A stretch of DNA of 42,359 bases from Desulfovibrionaceae bacterium (GTDB lineage Bacteria > Desulfobacterota > Desulfovibrionia > Desulfovibrionales > Desulfovibrionaceae), in contig JAFGBU010000039.1 of the NCBI GenBank assembly GCA_016932995.1, forward strand, positions 1-42,359. The letters run 5' to 3'. The first letter of the stretch is position 1, and each line of letters begins with the position of its first letter. Positions 1 through 7,357 of the stretch are shown here, piece after piece. The position numbers and the translations under genes are program-made. Under the pieces are notes generated by a model. It was not told where the DNA came from. It did not search any database and saw nothing but the letters and a program-made list of their open reading frames with translations.

Positions 1-2
1 AA

Positions 3-389
3 TGGTGGAGGCGGGGGGAATCGAACCCCCGTCCGAGAACGCTTAGCTCAAGGCGTCTACAGGCTTAGGACAGGTTTAAGTTCTCGCCGCGCGGATTGTC
101 CCTGCCCGGACGGCCGCGCGGCCAGCTTGCCTATGATCTCGTCTCCCGCCGGACAGACAGCAGCAGGAAACCAGCCCGAGGGGTGTCGTCGACGTCTCCG
201 GTTTATCGGGCGTAGCCCGGAGAGCCGCCGGGGTCATGCCCCGGGACTACGGCTGCCTAATTAGGCAGCCATAGCGTATGCGTAGTCGTTTTCGGCACTT
301 GTCGTGCTTGCCGCTTTTTTACGAGGCCAGCGGCGACCTCGACCTGCAACCCTGGCCTCGATCATCCCCGTCGAAACCAGTGCGCCCCC
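3..389 (-). ncRNA. ssrA: tmRNA (transfer-messenger RNA)
   Basis: The 3' end reads, on the minus strand, as a T-arm (GGGTTCGATTCCC) followed by an acceptor strand and an encoded CCA. The 5' end at 389 begins GGGGGCG and pairs with CGCCTCC near the 3' end. The downstream tRNA-like signature CTGGTTTCGACGGGGAT is also present. The tag frame is complement(261..296), with resume codon GCC and peptide AENDYAYAMAA followed by TAA. The stop sits in a strong hairpin (GGCTGCCTAA/TTAGGCAGCC), as in other one-piece tmRNAs. The molecule rescues stalled ribosomes by trans-translation with SmpB, which is not in this window. The length of about 387 nt is normal. Both ends are visible, so the gene looks complete. 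Confidence 0.95.
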
Positions 390-410
390 ATGTCAAAGAC
401 CTATTGAGTT

Positions 411-438
411 AATATAATGTCTCGCCCGCCCCTGGCAA
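411..438 (-). promoter_or_regulatory. Probable ssrA promoter
   Basis: On the minus strand a TTGCCA -35 (433-438) and a TATATT -10 (411-416) are 16 bp apart. Transcription would start some 15 nt before the mature tmRNA 5' end, leaving a short leader for RNase P to remove. A perfect TATAAT on the plus strand (413-418) overlaps it and could serve the divergent gene at 523, but I see no good -35 for that direction. Confidence 0.5.
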
Positions 439-522
439 GAGCGGACCGGCCACGGTGGACCAAAAACGCATATCTTGATACGGGAACTACATGGGATAAC
501 ACTTTAACCTCCAGGAGGAGTC

Positions 523-822
523 ATGGACCGGCAGGGAATCCAGGACATCTTCGAGGCCTATTTCCAGAAATACAAGAAGACCGAGGGCGACGAGAGCGCC
601 TGGTCCTGTTTCTGGACGACCATCAGGTCCGGCGGGAACCTGGACATCAACATGACCAAATGCCCGCGCGGCCAGGTGTTCAAGTTTTTCAAGAACAACA
701 AGAAGTTCAAGGAGGTCGTCGGCTGGGAGGCGTTCTTCGACGAGCTCGACAGGCTCAAGCAGGAGGAGCCCGACCTGTTCGACGAAGAGGAGTTCTTCAA
801 GGGCATGGAGGAAATGACCTGA
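523..822 (+). CDS. Small acidic protein of unknown function
   Basis: This 99-residue soluble protein has a strong ribosome site (AGGAGG) just before ATG. It has no signal peptide and no membrane segment. It is rich in aromatic and charged residues: a basic middle (FKFFKNNKKFKEV, about residues 65-77) and a very acidic end (DLFDEEEFFKGMEEMT). Cysteines occur at about residues 29 and 47. I do not recognise the family. It is divergent from ssrA and ends just before a perfect hairpin shared with the convergent RRM gene, so it appears to be a one-gene transcript. The larger overlapping frame starting at 417 has no ribosome site and is not believed. Confidence 0.75.
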   Translation: MDRQGIQDIFEAYFQKYKKTEGDESAWSCFWTTIRSGGNLDINMTKCPRGQVFKFFKNNKKFKEVVGWEAFFDELDRLKQEEPDLFDEEEFFKGMEEMT

Positions 823-829
823 AATTAAG

Positions 830-860
830 AAGGCCCGCCGCTATTAAAGCGGCGGGCCTT
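830..860. terminator. Bidirectional intrinsic terminator
   Basis: A perfect 12-bp stem (AAGGCCCGCCGC / GCGGCGGGCCTT) has a 7-nt loop between two convergent genes. On the minus strand it is followed by TTCTTAATTT, so termination is probably better for the RRM gene than for the gene on the plus strand, where only a short T tract follows. Confidence 0.8.
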
Positions 861-885
861 AACCCGTTTCAACCTCGGCTGAAAA

Positions 886-1152
886 CTACCAGCGCGAGCT
901 GCGCTCGGGCCTGGGCTTGGCCTCGTTGACCTTGATGTTCCGGCCGCCCATGTCGGTGCCGTCCAGCTTCTCAATGGCCTCCATGGCGCCTTGGTCGTCC
1001 ATCTCGATGAACCCGAAACCACGGGGACGGCCGGTTTCGCGATCTTCGATCAGTTTCACGCTCATTACCTCGCCGTAATTGGCGAAGGCCTGACGTATCT
1101 CGCTCTCAGTGACGCTCCAGGGCAGGTTGCCCACATAAATGTTCTTGGACAT
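886..1152 (-). CDS. RRM-domain RNA-binding protein
   Basis: The protein has 88 residues and is one RNA recognition motif. RNP2 is IYVGNL near the N-terminus and RNP1 is RGFGFIEM in the middle (about residues 44-51). A short basic tail (PRPERSSRW) resembles the glycine- or arginine-rich tails of bacterial and cyanobacterial Rbp proteins. It should bind single-stranded RNA; proteins of this type are often cold-induced. The start chosen is the ATG at 1152, preceded by GGAG, because the longer frame upstream would read through a terminator hairpin and a tRNA-like sequence. The leader and terminator upstream may matter for its regulation. Confidence 0.9.
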   Translation of the reverse strand: MSKNIYVGNLPWSVTESEIRQAFANYGEVMSVKLIEDRETGRPRGFGFIEMDDQGAMEAIEKLDGTDMGGRNIKVNEAKPRPERSSRW

Positions 1153-1202
1153 GGAAATCGTTCTCCAAAAAGTAAGTAGTTGATTACACGCGTCAAATGC
1201 CA

Positions 1203-1243
1203 ACAAAAAAGGAGCTGCGTACAAGTTGCGCACGCTGCTCCTT
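1203..1243 (-). terminator. Intrinsic terminator upstream of the RRM gene
   Basis: On the minus strand AAGGAGC and GCTCCTT pair, then one mismatch, then GCG/CGC. The stem is followed directly by TTTTTGTT. It lies about 50 nt before the RRM start, so it ends the short upstream transcript or acts as an attenuator in the RRM leader. Confidence 0.75.
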
Positions 1244-1308
1244 GTAAAACCCAGTTTCGAATCGAACTAGCTTCGGCCGCGTATCTCTCGGCCACGCCCC
1301 AACTGGCG
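1244..1308 (-). pseudogene. tRNA-like remnant (Ser/Leu-like), possible small RNA
   Basis: On the minus strand the sequence contains GTGGCCGAGAG, which matches the D-arm of class II tRNAs such as tRNA-Ser. Further on is GTTCGATTC, which resembles a T-loop. GCCAGTT and AACTGGG at the two ends pair at six of seven positions like an acceptor stem. The distance between them is only about 58 nt, and no intact anticodon arm can be drawn. I read it as a shortened, decayed tRNA gene or a tRNA-derived small RNA. It has its own promoter and terminator. Confidence 0.35.
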
Positions 1309-1328
1309 ATGCTAGATATAACTAACCC

Positions 1329-1357
1329 TACATAATTTCGTTTGAATCAGATGTCAA
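1329..1357 (-). promoter_or_regulatory. Promoter for the tRNA-like unit / RRM leader
   Basis: A perfect TTGACA (1352-1357) and TATGTA (1329-1334) are 17 bp apart on the minus strand. It begins only a few bases after the stop of the EF-hand gene, so it restarts transcription for whatever lies downstream. Confidence 0.5.
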
Positions 1358-1365
1358 GTAAAAAA

Positions 1366-1641
1366 TCACTGAATATCCGGCAAAGCGCCTCTGAAGCTGA
1401 TCACCCCAAGCCATTCCGATTCAATGATCCGTCCGTCCCTGTCCGCGTCGGCCTGCTCGAAATAGGCGAAGGCCTCGGCGGAGTCCCGCTCGCTGGGCCA
1501 CCAGACGATGATCTCCTCCATGGTCAGGGCCCCGTCCAGGTTCACGTCCATCTCCTGGAACTCCTCCGCGGTCCCTGCCAGGCAGGTGCCGGCGGCGAAC
1601 AACATCAGCAGCGTGAATATCAAAAAGATCAATCTTTTCAT
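1366..1641 (-). CDS. Exported EF-hand calcium-binding protein
   Basis: This 91-residue protein has an N-terminal signal peptide (about residues 1-22: basic MKR, then a hydrophobic stretch ending in CLAG). Two canonical 12-residue EF-hand loops follow: DVNLDGALTMEE (32-43) and DADRDGRIIESE (65-76). Both keep the acidic ligands at positions 1, 3, 5 and 12 and the glycine at 6. It should bind two calcium ions in the periplasm; the partner is unknown. The start is the ATG at 1641, preceded by AGGGGTG; the 22 upstream codons in frame have no such site. The tRNA lies upstream and the promoter of the next unit follows its stop. Confidence 0.85.
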   Translation of the reverse strand: MKRLIFLIFTLLMLFAAGTCLAGTAEEFQEMDVNLDGALTMEEIIVWWPSERDSAEAFAYFEQADADRDGRIIESEWLGVISFRGALPDIQ

Positions 1642-1814
1642 TGGTTCACCCCTGTGATTGCCGAAGGCGGTCGACCGTTGTCCAAGGCATCGCGGATATC
1701 GCCTCAACCCGCCGGGCGTCGCTGATCAAAGACCGAATCCGGGCGCTTCGCCCGCGGCCTGATCGTTGTCAAAACGACCTAGGATTGAACCTTCAGTCGT
1801 TGCGCCGGGTTTTT

Positions 1815-1891
1815 TGGTAGCGAGGGAGGGACTTGAACCCCCGACACTGCGGATATGAGCCGCATGCTCTGACCACCTGAGCTACCTCGCC
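1815..1891 (-). tRNA. tRNA with CAU anticodon (Met elongator or Ile2)
   Basis: This is a complete 77-nt cloverleaf on the minus strand. Acceptor GGCGAGG pairs with CCTCGCT (one G-U). The anticodon stem TGCGG/CCGCA encloses loop CTCATAT, so the anticodon is CAT, and the T-arm contains GTTCAAGTC. CCA is encoded. It lacks the three G-C pairs at the base of the anticodon stem that mark initiator tRNA. Whether C34 becomes lysidine (Ile) or not (Met) cannot be read here. Confidence 0.93.
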
Positions 1892-2044
1892 ACGCAACCC
1901 GTTCAGGCGGAATCGCTGTATAGCCATTCTCGGTCCTGTTTGCAAGGGCAATCAGCCGGGATTTTTCGGCTCGTCCGGGCGGAGGGCGCTTTCGACAAAA
2001 TGAAGGGGGGCTTGAACCGGGTGAACCGATTTCCCCACCCCGGC

Positions 2045-2836
2045 CTATGTCCAGAGGATCACCAGCATGGCCAGGCCGAGGCGGTAGTAGGCAAAGGGCC
2101 TGAGCGTGAAGCGGGCCAAAAGGGCGATGAAGCCCTTGACCGCGGCCCAGGCCGCGAAAAACGAGACCCCGAACCCCAGGGCCACGAAGACCAGGTCCTG
2201 GGCGCCGAACAGATCGAAGTTCTTGAGCATCTCGTACCCGGTGGCCGCGAACATGACCGGGACCGCGGCGATGAACGAGTACTCGGCCGCGGTCTTGCGC
2301 TCCAGCCCGAGGATCATCCCGCCCATGATCGTGGCCGCGGAGCGCGAGAACCCCGGCCACAGGGCCAGGCACTGGAACAGGCCAACGCCCAGGGCGACGA
2401 CGGGGGTGATGGAGTCCAGGCCTTCGATCTTCGACCTGCGCCTGAGGCCCTCCACAACCAGGATCATGGCCGCGCCCGCGAACAGGGCCCAGGCCACGCT
2501 CTCGGTCCCGAACAGCTGGGCCTTGATGAGCTTGTGGCCCGCGAGCCCGAGCACGCAGGCGGGCAGGGTGGTCAGGAACAGGAGCCAGACCCCCCGCGAC
2601 CCGGACAGGCCGCCCGGGCCGGCGGGCCGGACCAGGCCCAGGAAGCGCTCTCTGTAGGCCACGACCACGGCCAGGATCGCCCCGAGCTGGATGAATATCT
2701 CGAAGCTGGCCGCCTTGGCCCCGGTGAAGCCCATGAGCCGTCCGGCGATTATCAGGTGCCCGGTGCTTGAAACGGGCAGAAACTCGGTCAGGCCCTCGAC
2801 CAGGCCGAGGACCACGGCGACCAGAAGCGAGTCCAT
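2045..2836 (-). CDS. uppP: Undecaprenyl-diphosphatase (UppP/BacA)
   Basis: This 263-residue polytopic membrane protein dephosphorylates undecaprenyl diphosphate, recycling the lipid carrier for peptidoglycan and O-antigen synthesis. The N-terminal motif EGLTEFLPVSSTGHLII (E14, E18, H27) and the second motif PGFSRSAAT are the family's two active-site segments. Length matches the usual 260-280. The start ATG at 2836 is preceded by GGAGGTG. A much longer open frame continues upstream on this strand through the lptF region, but only because of base composition; the family's N-terminus begins here. It is divergent from the small gene and lptF. Confidence 0.95.
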   Translation of the reverse strand: MDSLLVAVVLGLVEGLTEFLPVSSTGHLIIAGRLMGFTGAKAASFEIFIQLGAILAVVVAYRERFLGLVRPAGPGGLSGSRGVWLLFLTTLPACVLGLAGHKLIKAQLFGTESVAWALFAGAAMILVVEGLRRRSKIEGLDSITPVVALGVGLFQCLALWPGFSRSAATIMGGMILGLERKTAAEYSFIAAVPVMFAATGYEMLKNFDLFGAQDLVFVALGFGVSFFAAWAAVKGFIALLARFTLRPFAYYRLGLAMLVILWT

Positions 2837-2917
2837 GAACGCCACCTCCGGCTGGAGTGGCGCGCGCCGGTTCGCGCAACGCCTTTGCCGGCCTGGCCTA
2901 GCGCATGGGGACCGAAG

Positions 2918-2946
2918 TTGCAAGCCCGGCGGAGCTGGTGTATTCC
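2918..2946 (+). promoter_or_regulatory. Possible promoter of the lptFG operon
   Basis: TTGCAA (2918-2923) and TATTCC (2941-2946) are separated by 17 bp, about 40 bp before the first start codon. It matches sigma-70 only partly. Confidence 0.35.
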
Positions 2947-2983
2947 CTGAGCGCGGGCTAAATATCATCCTGCGGGAGGGACA

Positions 2984-3166
2984 ATGACCACCATCATGCC
3001 TCAGAGCGAACTGACCAAAAAGGCGGTCAAGTGGATCAGCGACAAGAGGCGCGACGATGCCGGGGCCCGGCTGGCCCAGCTCATCGAGCAGGCGGCCATG
3101 CGCTTTAACTTGAGCCCCAAGGACGTGGAATTCCTGCAACGTTTCTTCAAGGACCAGGAAAAATAG
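2984..3166 (+). CDS. Small conserved-looking protein upstream of lptF
   Basis: This 60-residue soluble protein is probably two or three helices (LTKKAVKWISDKRRDDAG, then LIEQAAMRFNLSPKDVEFLQ), with no signal peptide or membrane segment. The ATG follows GGGAGG. Its stop lies 12 nt before the lptF start, which itself has no visible ribosome site, so lptF translation may be coupled to it. I do not recognise the family; it could be a small regulator or accessory of the LPS-export operon, but only position suggests this. Confidence 0.7.
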   Translation: MTTIMPQSELTKKAVKWISDKRRDDAGARLAQLIEQAAMRFNLSPKDVEFLQRFFKDQEK

Positions 3167-3178
3167 CCTGCCACTTCG

Positions 3179-4342
3179 GTGAGCCTTCTCCATAGACAGA
3201 TACTCAAGGATCTGGCGTCCCTTTTCGGCCTGATCGTGGGCTGTCTGCTGACGCTCATCCTGCTCGGCCGCATGCTCCAGCTCCGGGACCTGTTCTTGTC
3301 CCAGAACGTGAGCGTCTGGGAGCTCGCCCGGCTCTTCATGTACCTCACGCCGTTCTTCCTGCTCCTGATCACGCCCATCGCCTGCATGCTCAGCGTGTTT
3401 CTGACCTTCCTGCGCATGAGCACGGACAACGAGCTCATGGCCCTCAAGGCCAGCGGCATAGGTCTGTACCGGCTGGTGCGTGCGCCGCTCATCTTCTGTC
3501 TGGCCTGCACCATGCTCAACTTCTACTTTTCCTTCCACGGCCTTTCCTGGGGCATGGACCACTTCCGGAGCACCGTGGTCGAGTACGCCAGGACCAGGAC
3601 CAAGCTGGCCATGCAGGCCGGGGTGTTCAACCAGGAGTTCCCCGGGCTGACCTTCTACGCCCACCAGGTGGACAACGAGTCCGGGAAGATGAAGTTCGTG
3701 TTCGTCCAGGACCGGACCCACAAGGACACAGTGGTCAACATCGTGGCCCCGGAGGGCGAGGTCAACAGCGACCCGCAGAAGGGCCAGGTGAGCATCATGT
3801 TCAGGAACGGCCGGATATATCGCCGCGAGGGCGAAAAGCTGGACGTCCTGCAGTTCGGCTCCTATTCGGTCAGGCTGCCCCTGGGCGGCCTGCTGGCGGG
3901 CTACGGCATCGACCCCAACCGGCCCAGCGAGATGTCCTGGGCCAGGCTTTTTAAGATAAACAACGATCCCCTGGAGCTGGCCAAACACGACGCCGTGTTC
4001 GGCCGCAAGGTCCTGGTGGAGATATACAAGCGCATGACCCTGCCCGTGGGCTGTTTCGTGCTCGGGCTCTTCGCCCTGCCCGTGGCCTGCGTGTTCCGCG
4101 GCCTGAGGCAGCAGTACGGCCTGATCCTGTCCATGGGCCTGTTTCTGGTCTATTACACCCTGTTCTCCCTGGGGATCACCTTGGGCGAGTCCGGGGCCCT
4201 GCATCCGGCCGTGGGCCTGTGGTTTCCGAATGTCCTGTTCACCGCGGCAGGCGTCTACGGGCTCAGGCTGGCGGCCCTGGAGAAGAACGCCCGGGTAATG
4301 GTCTGGTTCGCCCACTTCCGGCTCAGGAGGAGGGCGGCGTGA
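3179..4342 (+). CDS. lptF: LPS export permease LptF
   Basis: This 387-residue YjgP/YjgQ-type permease is the inner-membrane subunit that, with LptG and the LptB ATPase, extracts LPS and passes it to LptC/LptA. Two N-terminal membrane segments are followed by the coupling-helix region (STDNELMALKASG, about 80-92). A periplasmic beta-jellyroll domain spans about 125-270, and three or so membrane segments end the protein. The start is GTG at 3179; it aligns with the usual short N-terminus (LLHRQILKDL) but has no clear ribosome site. The stop overlaps the lptG start in GTGA. Confidence 0.93.
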   Translation: MSLLHRQILKDLASLFGLIVGCLLTLILLGRMLQLRDLFLSQNVSVWELARLFMYLTPFFLLLITPIACMLSVFLTFLRMSTDNELMALKASGIGLYRLVRAPLIFCLACTMLNFYFSFHGLSWGMDHFRSTVVEYARTRTKLAMQAGVFNQEFPGLTFYAHQVDNESGKMKFVFVQDRTHKDTVVNIVAPEGEVNSDPQKGQVSIMFRNGRIYRREGEKLDVLQFGSYSVRLPLGGLLAGYGIDPNRPSEMSWARLFKINNDPLELAKHDAVFGRKVLVEIYKRMTLPVGCFVLGLFALPVACVFRGLRQQYGLILSMGLFLVYYTLFSLGITLGESGALHPAVGLWFPNVLFTAAGVYGLRLAALEKNARVMVWFAHFRLRRRAA

Positions 4343-5502
4343 GGCGCCTGCTGGTGTTCGGCGTCCTGGGCAGGCACCTGGCCAGGCAGAACATGTTCAT
4401 GTTCCTCCTCTGCCTGGGCATAGGCTCCGGCCTGTACCTGTTGACCGACGTCTTCGACCGGCTGGACGACTTCGTGTCCGCGGGCCTGGGGTCCGGCGCG
4501 GTGCTCACTTATTTCACGGTCAAGATCCCGCTCATTTTGTCCCAGATAATGCCCGCGGTCTTTTTTCTGGCCATGATCGTCCAGATCAGCCTCATGGCCA
4601 GAAACCGCGAGCTTTTGGCCCTGCGCTCGGGCGGGGTGTCCCTGAGCTGGTTCGTGCGCTTCTTCGTGGTCTACGCCGTGTTCTGGAGCCTCGGCCAGCT
4701 CGCCTTTTCCCAGTACATCGGGGTCATGGGCGAGCAGGAGGCGAACAGGATATGGAAGGAGGAGGTGCGCAAGAAGGAGCTGGACCAGCGGGTCATCAAG
4801 GACATCTGGTTCAGGGACGGCCCGTACATCGTCGAGGCCAGGGAGGCCACCCCGGCCCAGAACCGGGCCAGGGGGGTCACGGTCTACGAGTTCGACCCGG
4901 GCAGCCAGAGGCTCGCGCGCGTGCTGACCGCCAAGAAGGCCCTGGTGGACGACAACGGCTGGGGCCTGTTGGACGTGTTCGAGATCGACACCCGGACCTT
5001 CGAGTCCGTGAGGCGTCTGTCCCAGTTCTTGTCCGTGCGCCAGGACCTCAAGTCGTTCATGGCCGTGGAGTTCGGCGAGGACAGGGCCCAGCTTCCCCTC
5101 TGGGAGCTGGGCAAGGTCATAGACGACCTCAAGGAGTCCGGGTCCAACGTGGAGCGCCTCAGGACCGCCTGGCACGCCAAGTGGGCCTATGCCTTTTCGA
5201 TCCTGGTCATGGCCCTGATGGCCCTGGCGGTCGTCTCGGTCATGGAAAACGTCTATCTGAACGTGCTGGTCGGATTGGTGCTCGTGTTCACCCATTACGG
5301 CCTTTACGTCCTGGGGGTCTCGGCCGGGCAGAAGGGGGTCCTGTACCCGGTGCTCGCCGCCTGGATGGGCAACGCGGTCATGGCCGGGCTGGCCGGTCTC
5401 CGGCTGGCCTGGGTCTGCGTGCCCGGGCTGGAAAAGGAGGTTCGGGCCTACCTGGAGCGGACCGTCAAGCGCATTCCGGGCAGGTTCGGGACCCCGAGGT
5501 AG
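4339..5502 (+). CDS. lptG: LPS export permease LptG
   Basis: This 387-residue partner of LptF has the same architecture: membrane segments at about residues 15-35 and 60-85, a coupling helix with SLMARNRELLALRSGG, a periplasmic jellyroll domain, and C-terminal membrane segments. The start is GTG at 4339, inside the lptF stop (GTGA overlap), with AGGAGG 8 nt before it. The extra 40 codons readable upstream in the same frame belong to lptF in another frame. The 3' end runs 38 nt into the 3' end of the convergent engB. Confidence 0.93.
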   Translation: MRRLLVFGVLGRHLARQNMFMFLLCLGIGSGLYLLTDVFDRLDDFVSAGLGSGAVLTYFTVKIPLILSQIMPAVFFLAMIVQISLMARNRELLALRSGGVSLSWFVRFFVVYAVFWSLGQLAFSQYIGVMGEQEANRIWKEEVRKKELDQRVIKDIWFRDGPYIVEAREATPAQNRARGVTVYEFDPGSQRLARVLTAKKALVDDNGWGLLDVFEIDTRTFESVRRLSQFLSVRQDLKSFMAVEFGEDRAQLPLWELGKVIDDLKESGSNVERLRTAWHAKWAYAFSILVMALMALAVVSVMENVYLNVLVGLVLVFTHYGLYVLGVSAGQKGVLYPVLAAWMGNAVMAGLAGLRLAWVCVPGLEKEVRAYLERTVKRIPGRFGTPR

Positions 5503-6070
5503 CCTTGGCCAGGGCCTGCCACAGGTCCTCCCTGCCCAGGCCGGTCCTGCTGGAGAAGAATATGGCCGGCTCGTCCAGGCGCAGGATGTCCCGCCACTGG
5601 GACCGGCGCAGGCTCCGGTCCCTCTGGCCGCACTTGTCGGCCTTGGTGAGCACGGCCAGTATGGGGATGTCCTGATGCCGGAGGTAGGCGGCCAGCTCCA
5701 GGTCCGGCTTCTGGGGCGGCAGGCGGCAGTCCAGGAGCATGGTCACCACCCGGAGCCAGGGGTTGCCGCGCAGGTAGGCCTCGATGAGCCCGCCCCATTT
5801 GGCCCGCTCGGCCTTGGAGCGCTTGGCGTAGCCGTATCCGGGCAGGTCCACGAGGCAGAATCCGTCCGGCCGGACCAGGTAGAAGTTGACGCTCCTGGTC
5901 TTGCCCGGGGTGGAGCTGATCCTGGCCAGGGTCTTTCTCTCGGCCAGGCAGTTGATGAGCGAGGACTTGCCCACGTTGGAGCGTCCGGCCATGGCCGCCT
6001 GGGGCATCTCCACAGGCTCCAGCTGATTGATTTCGTATGCGGTTTTGACTAACTCGATGGTTCGGTTCAT
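5465..6070 (-). CDS. engB: Ribosome-biogenesis GTPase EngB/YsxC
   Basis: This 201-residue GTPase is needed for late 50S subunit assembly. G1 is GRSNVGKSS (29-37), G3 is DLPGYG, G4 is TKAD, and the switch region contains STPGKTRSVNF, all typical of the family. I prefer ATG at 6070 (MNRTIELVK), matching the usual length; neither it nor a TTG at 6115 has a convincing ribosome site. The last 38 nt overlap lptG on the opposite strand. It is divergent from aroQ. Confidence 0.92.
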   Translation of the reverse strand: MNRTIELVKTAYEINQLEPVEMPQAAMAGRSNVGKSSLINCLAERKTLARISSTPGKTRSVNFYLVRPDGFCLVDLPGYGYAKRSKAERAKWGGLIEAYLRGNPWLRVVTMLLDCRLPPQKPDLELAAYLRHQDIPILAVLTKADKCGQRDRSLRRSQWRDILRLDEPAIFFSSRTGLGREDLWQALAKATSGSRTCPECA

Positions 6071-6205
6071 AAGGGGGGTGCCCGTAATAGGTTGGCTGCG
6101 GAACGCGTCTCGCAATGTTCTCGTTTTTCAGGCTCCAGTCAAGCGCGGCCCAAGGCGTTGTTTTCAACCAGGCTTTGAAACAGAAAAAAGATCAGCGGTG
6201 AAATC

Positions 6206-6679
6206 ATGGCCAAGCACAGGATATTGATAATGAACGGCCCCAATCTGGGGTCCATAGGCCTCAGGCAGCCGGAGATATACGGCTCCCAGACCCTGGACGA
6301 GCTGCCCGGCCTGCTCGCGGGGCTCATGGGCAAGGACGCGGCCGGGGTGGCCCTGGAGTTCTTCCAGTCCAACTCCGAGGGCGCGCTCATAGACCGCCTG
6401 GAAAAGGCCCGAGAGGACAAGACCGACGGCGTGGTCCTCAACGCCGGGGCCCTGACCCACACCAGCCTGGCCCTGGCCGACTGCCTGGCCTGGATCGGGG
6501 TGCCCTGCGTGGAGGTGCACATCTCCAACATCCTGGCCCGCGCGGACCAGCCCCTGCGGCGGCAGAGCCTCATGGGCGCGCACTGCCTGGGCCTGATTGC
6601 CGGTTTCGGGATTCTCGGGTATGCCCTGGCTGTCCAGGCCCTGTGCCGGACCCTGTCCGGGCCGGGCCGACGGTCCTGA
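6206..6679 (+). CDS. aroQ: 3-Dehydroquinate dehydratase, type II
   Basis: This 157-residue enzyme makes 3-dehydroshikimate in the shikimate pathway. The family motifs are present: NGPNLGSIGLRQPEIYG near the N-terminus (with the catalytic Arg and Tyr), FFQSNSEGALID, NAGALTHTSLAL, and EVHISN with the catalytic His. Residues GSIG replace the more usual NxLG, a mild deviation. ATG follows GGTGA. The next gene is efp, 47 nt on, and aroQ-efp neighbourhood is common in bacteria. Confidence 0.94.
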   Translation: MAKHRILIMNGPNLGSIGLRQPEIYGSQTLDELPGLLAGLMGKDAAGVALEFFQSNSEGALIDRLEKAREDKTDGVVLNAGALTHTSLALADCLAWIGVPCVEVHISNILARADQPLRRQSLMGAHCLGLIAGFGILGYALAVQALCRTLSGPGRRS

Positions 6680-6726
6680 CCGATTTTTCCCCCTAAAACC
6701 TTGCAAGCGCAACAAGGCGGATATCC

Positions 6727-7284
6727 ATGTATTCGACCACGGACTTCAGAAAGGGGCTCAAGATCGAGCTTGAAAACAAGCCCTACGAGATAGTCGAGTT
6801 CCTGCACTTCAAGCCCGGAAAGGGCGGGGCCATGGTCCGGACCAAGCTCAAGAGCATCCTGACCGGCCGGGTCGTGGACCACACCTTCCGCTCGGGCGAG
6901 AAGGTGGGCAGGCCGGACATGGGCACCAAGGAGATGCAGTATCTGTACAGGGACGGCGAGGACCTGGTGTTCATGGACCTGGAGTCCTACGAGCAGGTCC
7001 ACGTGGCCTCGAACAAGGCCGGCGGCAAGGACGGCTACGTCAAGGAGGGCGACACGATCAAGGTCCTGCTCTACAGGGGCGATTTCGTGGACATGGACCT
7101 TGCGGCCTCGGTGGTCCTCAAGGTCGTGGAGACCGAGCCCGGGATCCAGGGCGACCGGGTGAGCAACGCCACCAAACCGGCCAGGCTGGAGACCGGGCTG
7201 GCCGTCAACGTGCCCCTGTTCATAAACACGGGCGACAGGATCAAGGTCGACACCCGGAGCGGCGAGTACATCAGCCGGGTCTAG
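6727..7284 (+). CDS. efp: Translation elongation factor P
   Basis: This 185-residue EF-P relieves ribosome stalling at polyproline. It comprises an N-terminal KOW-like domain and two OB domains. The modification loop is HFKPGKGGA with Lys32 at the tip, the position modified by EpmA/EpmB or other systems; no modification enzyme is in this window. The C-terminal signature lies around [20 protein letters not shown]. The start ATG is preceded by AAGGCGG. Length is normal. Confidence 0.96.
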   Translation: MYSTTDFRKGLKIELENKPYEIVEFLHFKPGKGGAMVRTKLKSILTGRVVDHTFRSGEKVGRPDMGTKEMQYLYRDGEDLVFMDLESYEQVHVASNKAGGKDGYVKEGDTIKVLLYRGDFVDMDLAASVVLKVVETEPGIQGDRVSNATKPARLETGLAVNVPLFINTGDRIKVDTRSGEYISRV

Positions 7285-7357
7285 CCCGGCCCGGAACGGA
7301 TTTGACTGAAATGACGTCGGCCGCGACCCGGCCGGCGAGCGGATTTTGCAGGCAACA

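Noticed and set aside
391-396. TTGACA on the minus strand next to the tmRNA 5' end
   Set aside because: It would sit two bases before the mature 5' end, so it cannot be the -35 of ssrA. A better pair lies further upstream.
2045-4315. 756-residue open frame on the minus strand covering uppP and the lptF region
   Set aside because: Only its 3' part is uppP. The rest is antisense to lptF and has low-complexity His/Gly/Gln-rich content typical of GC-rich shadow frames.
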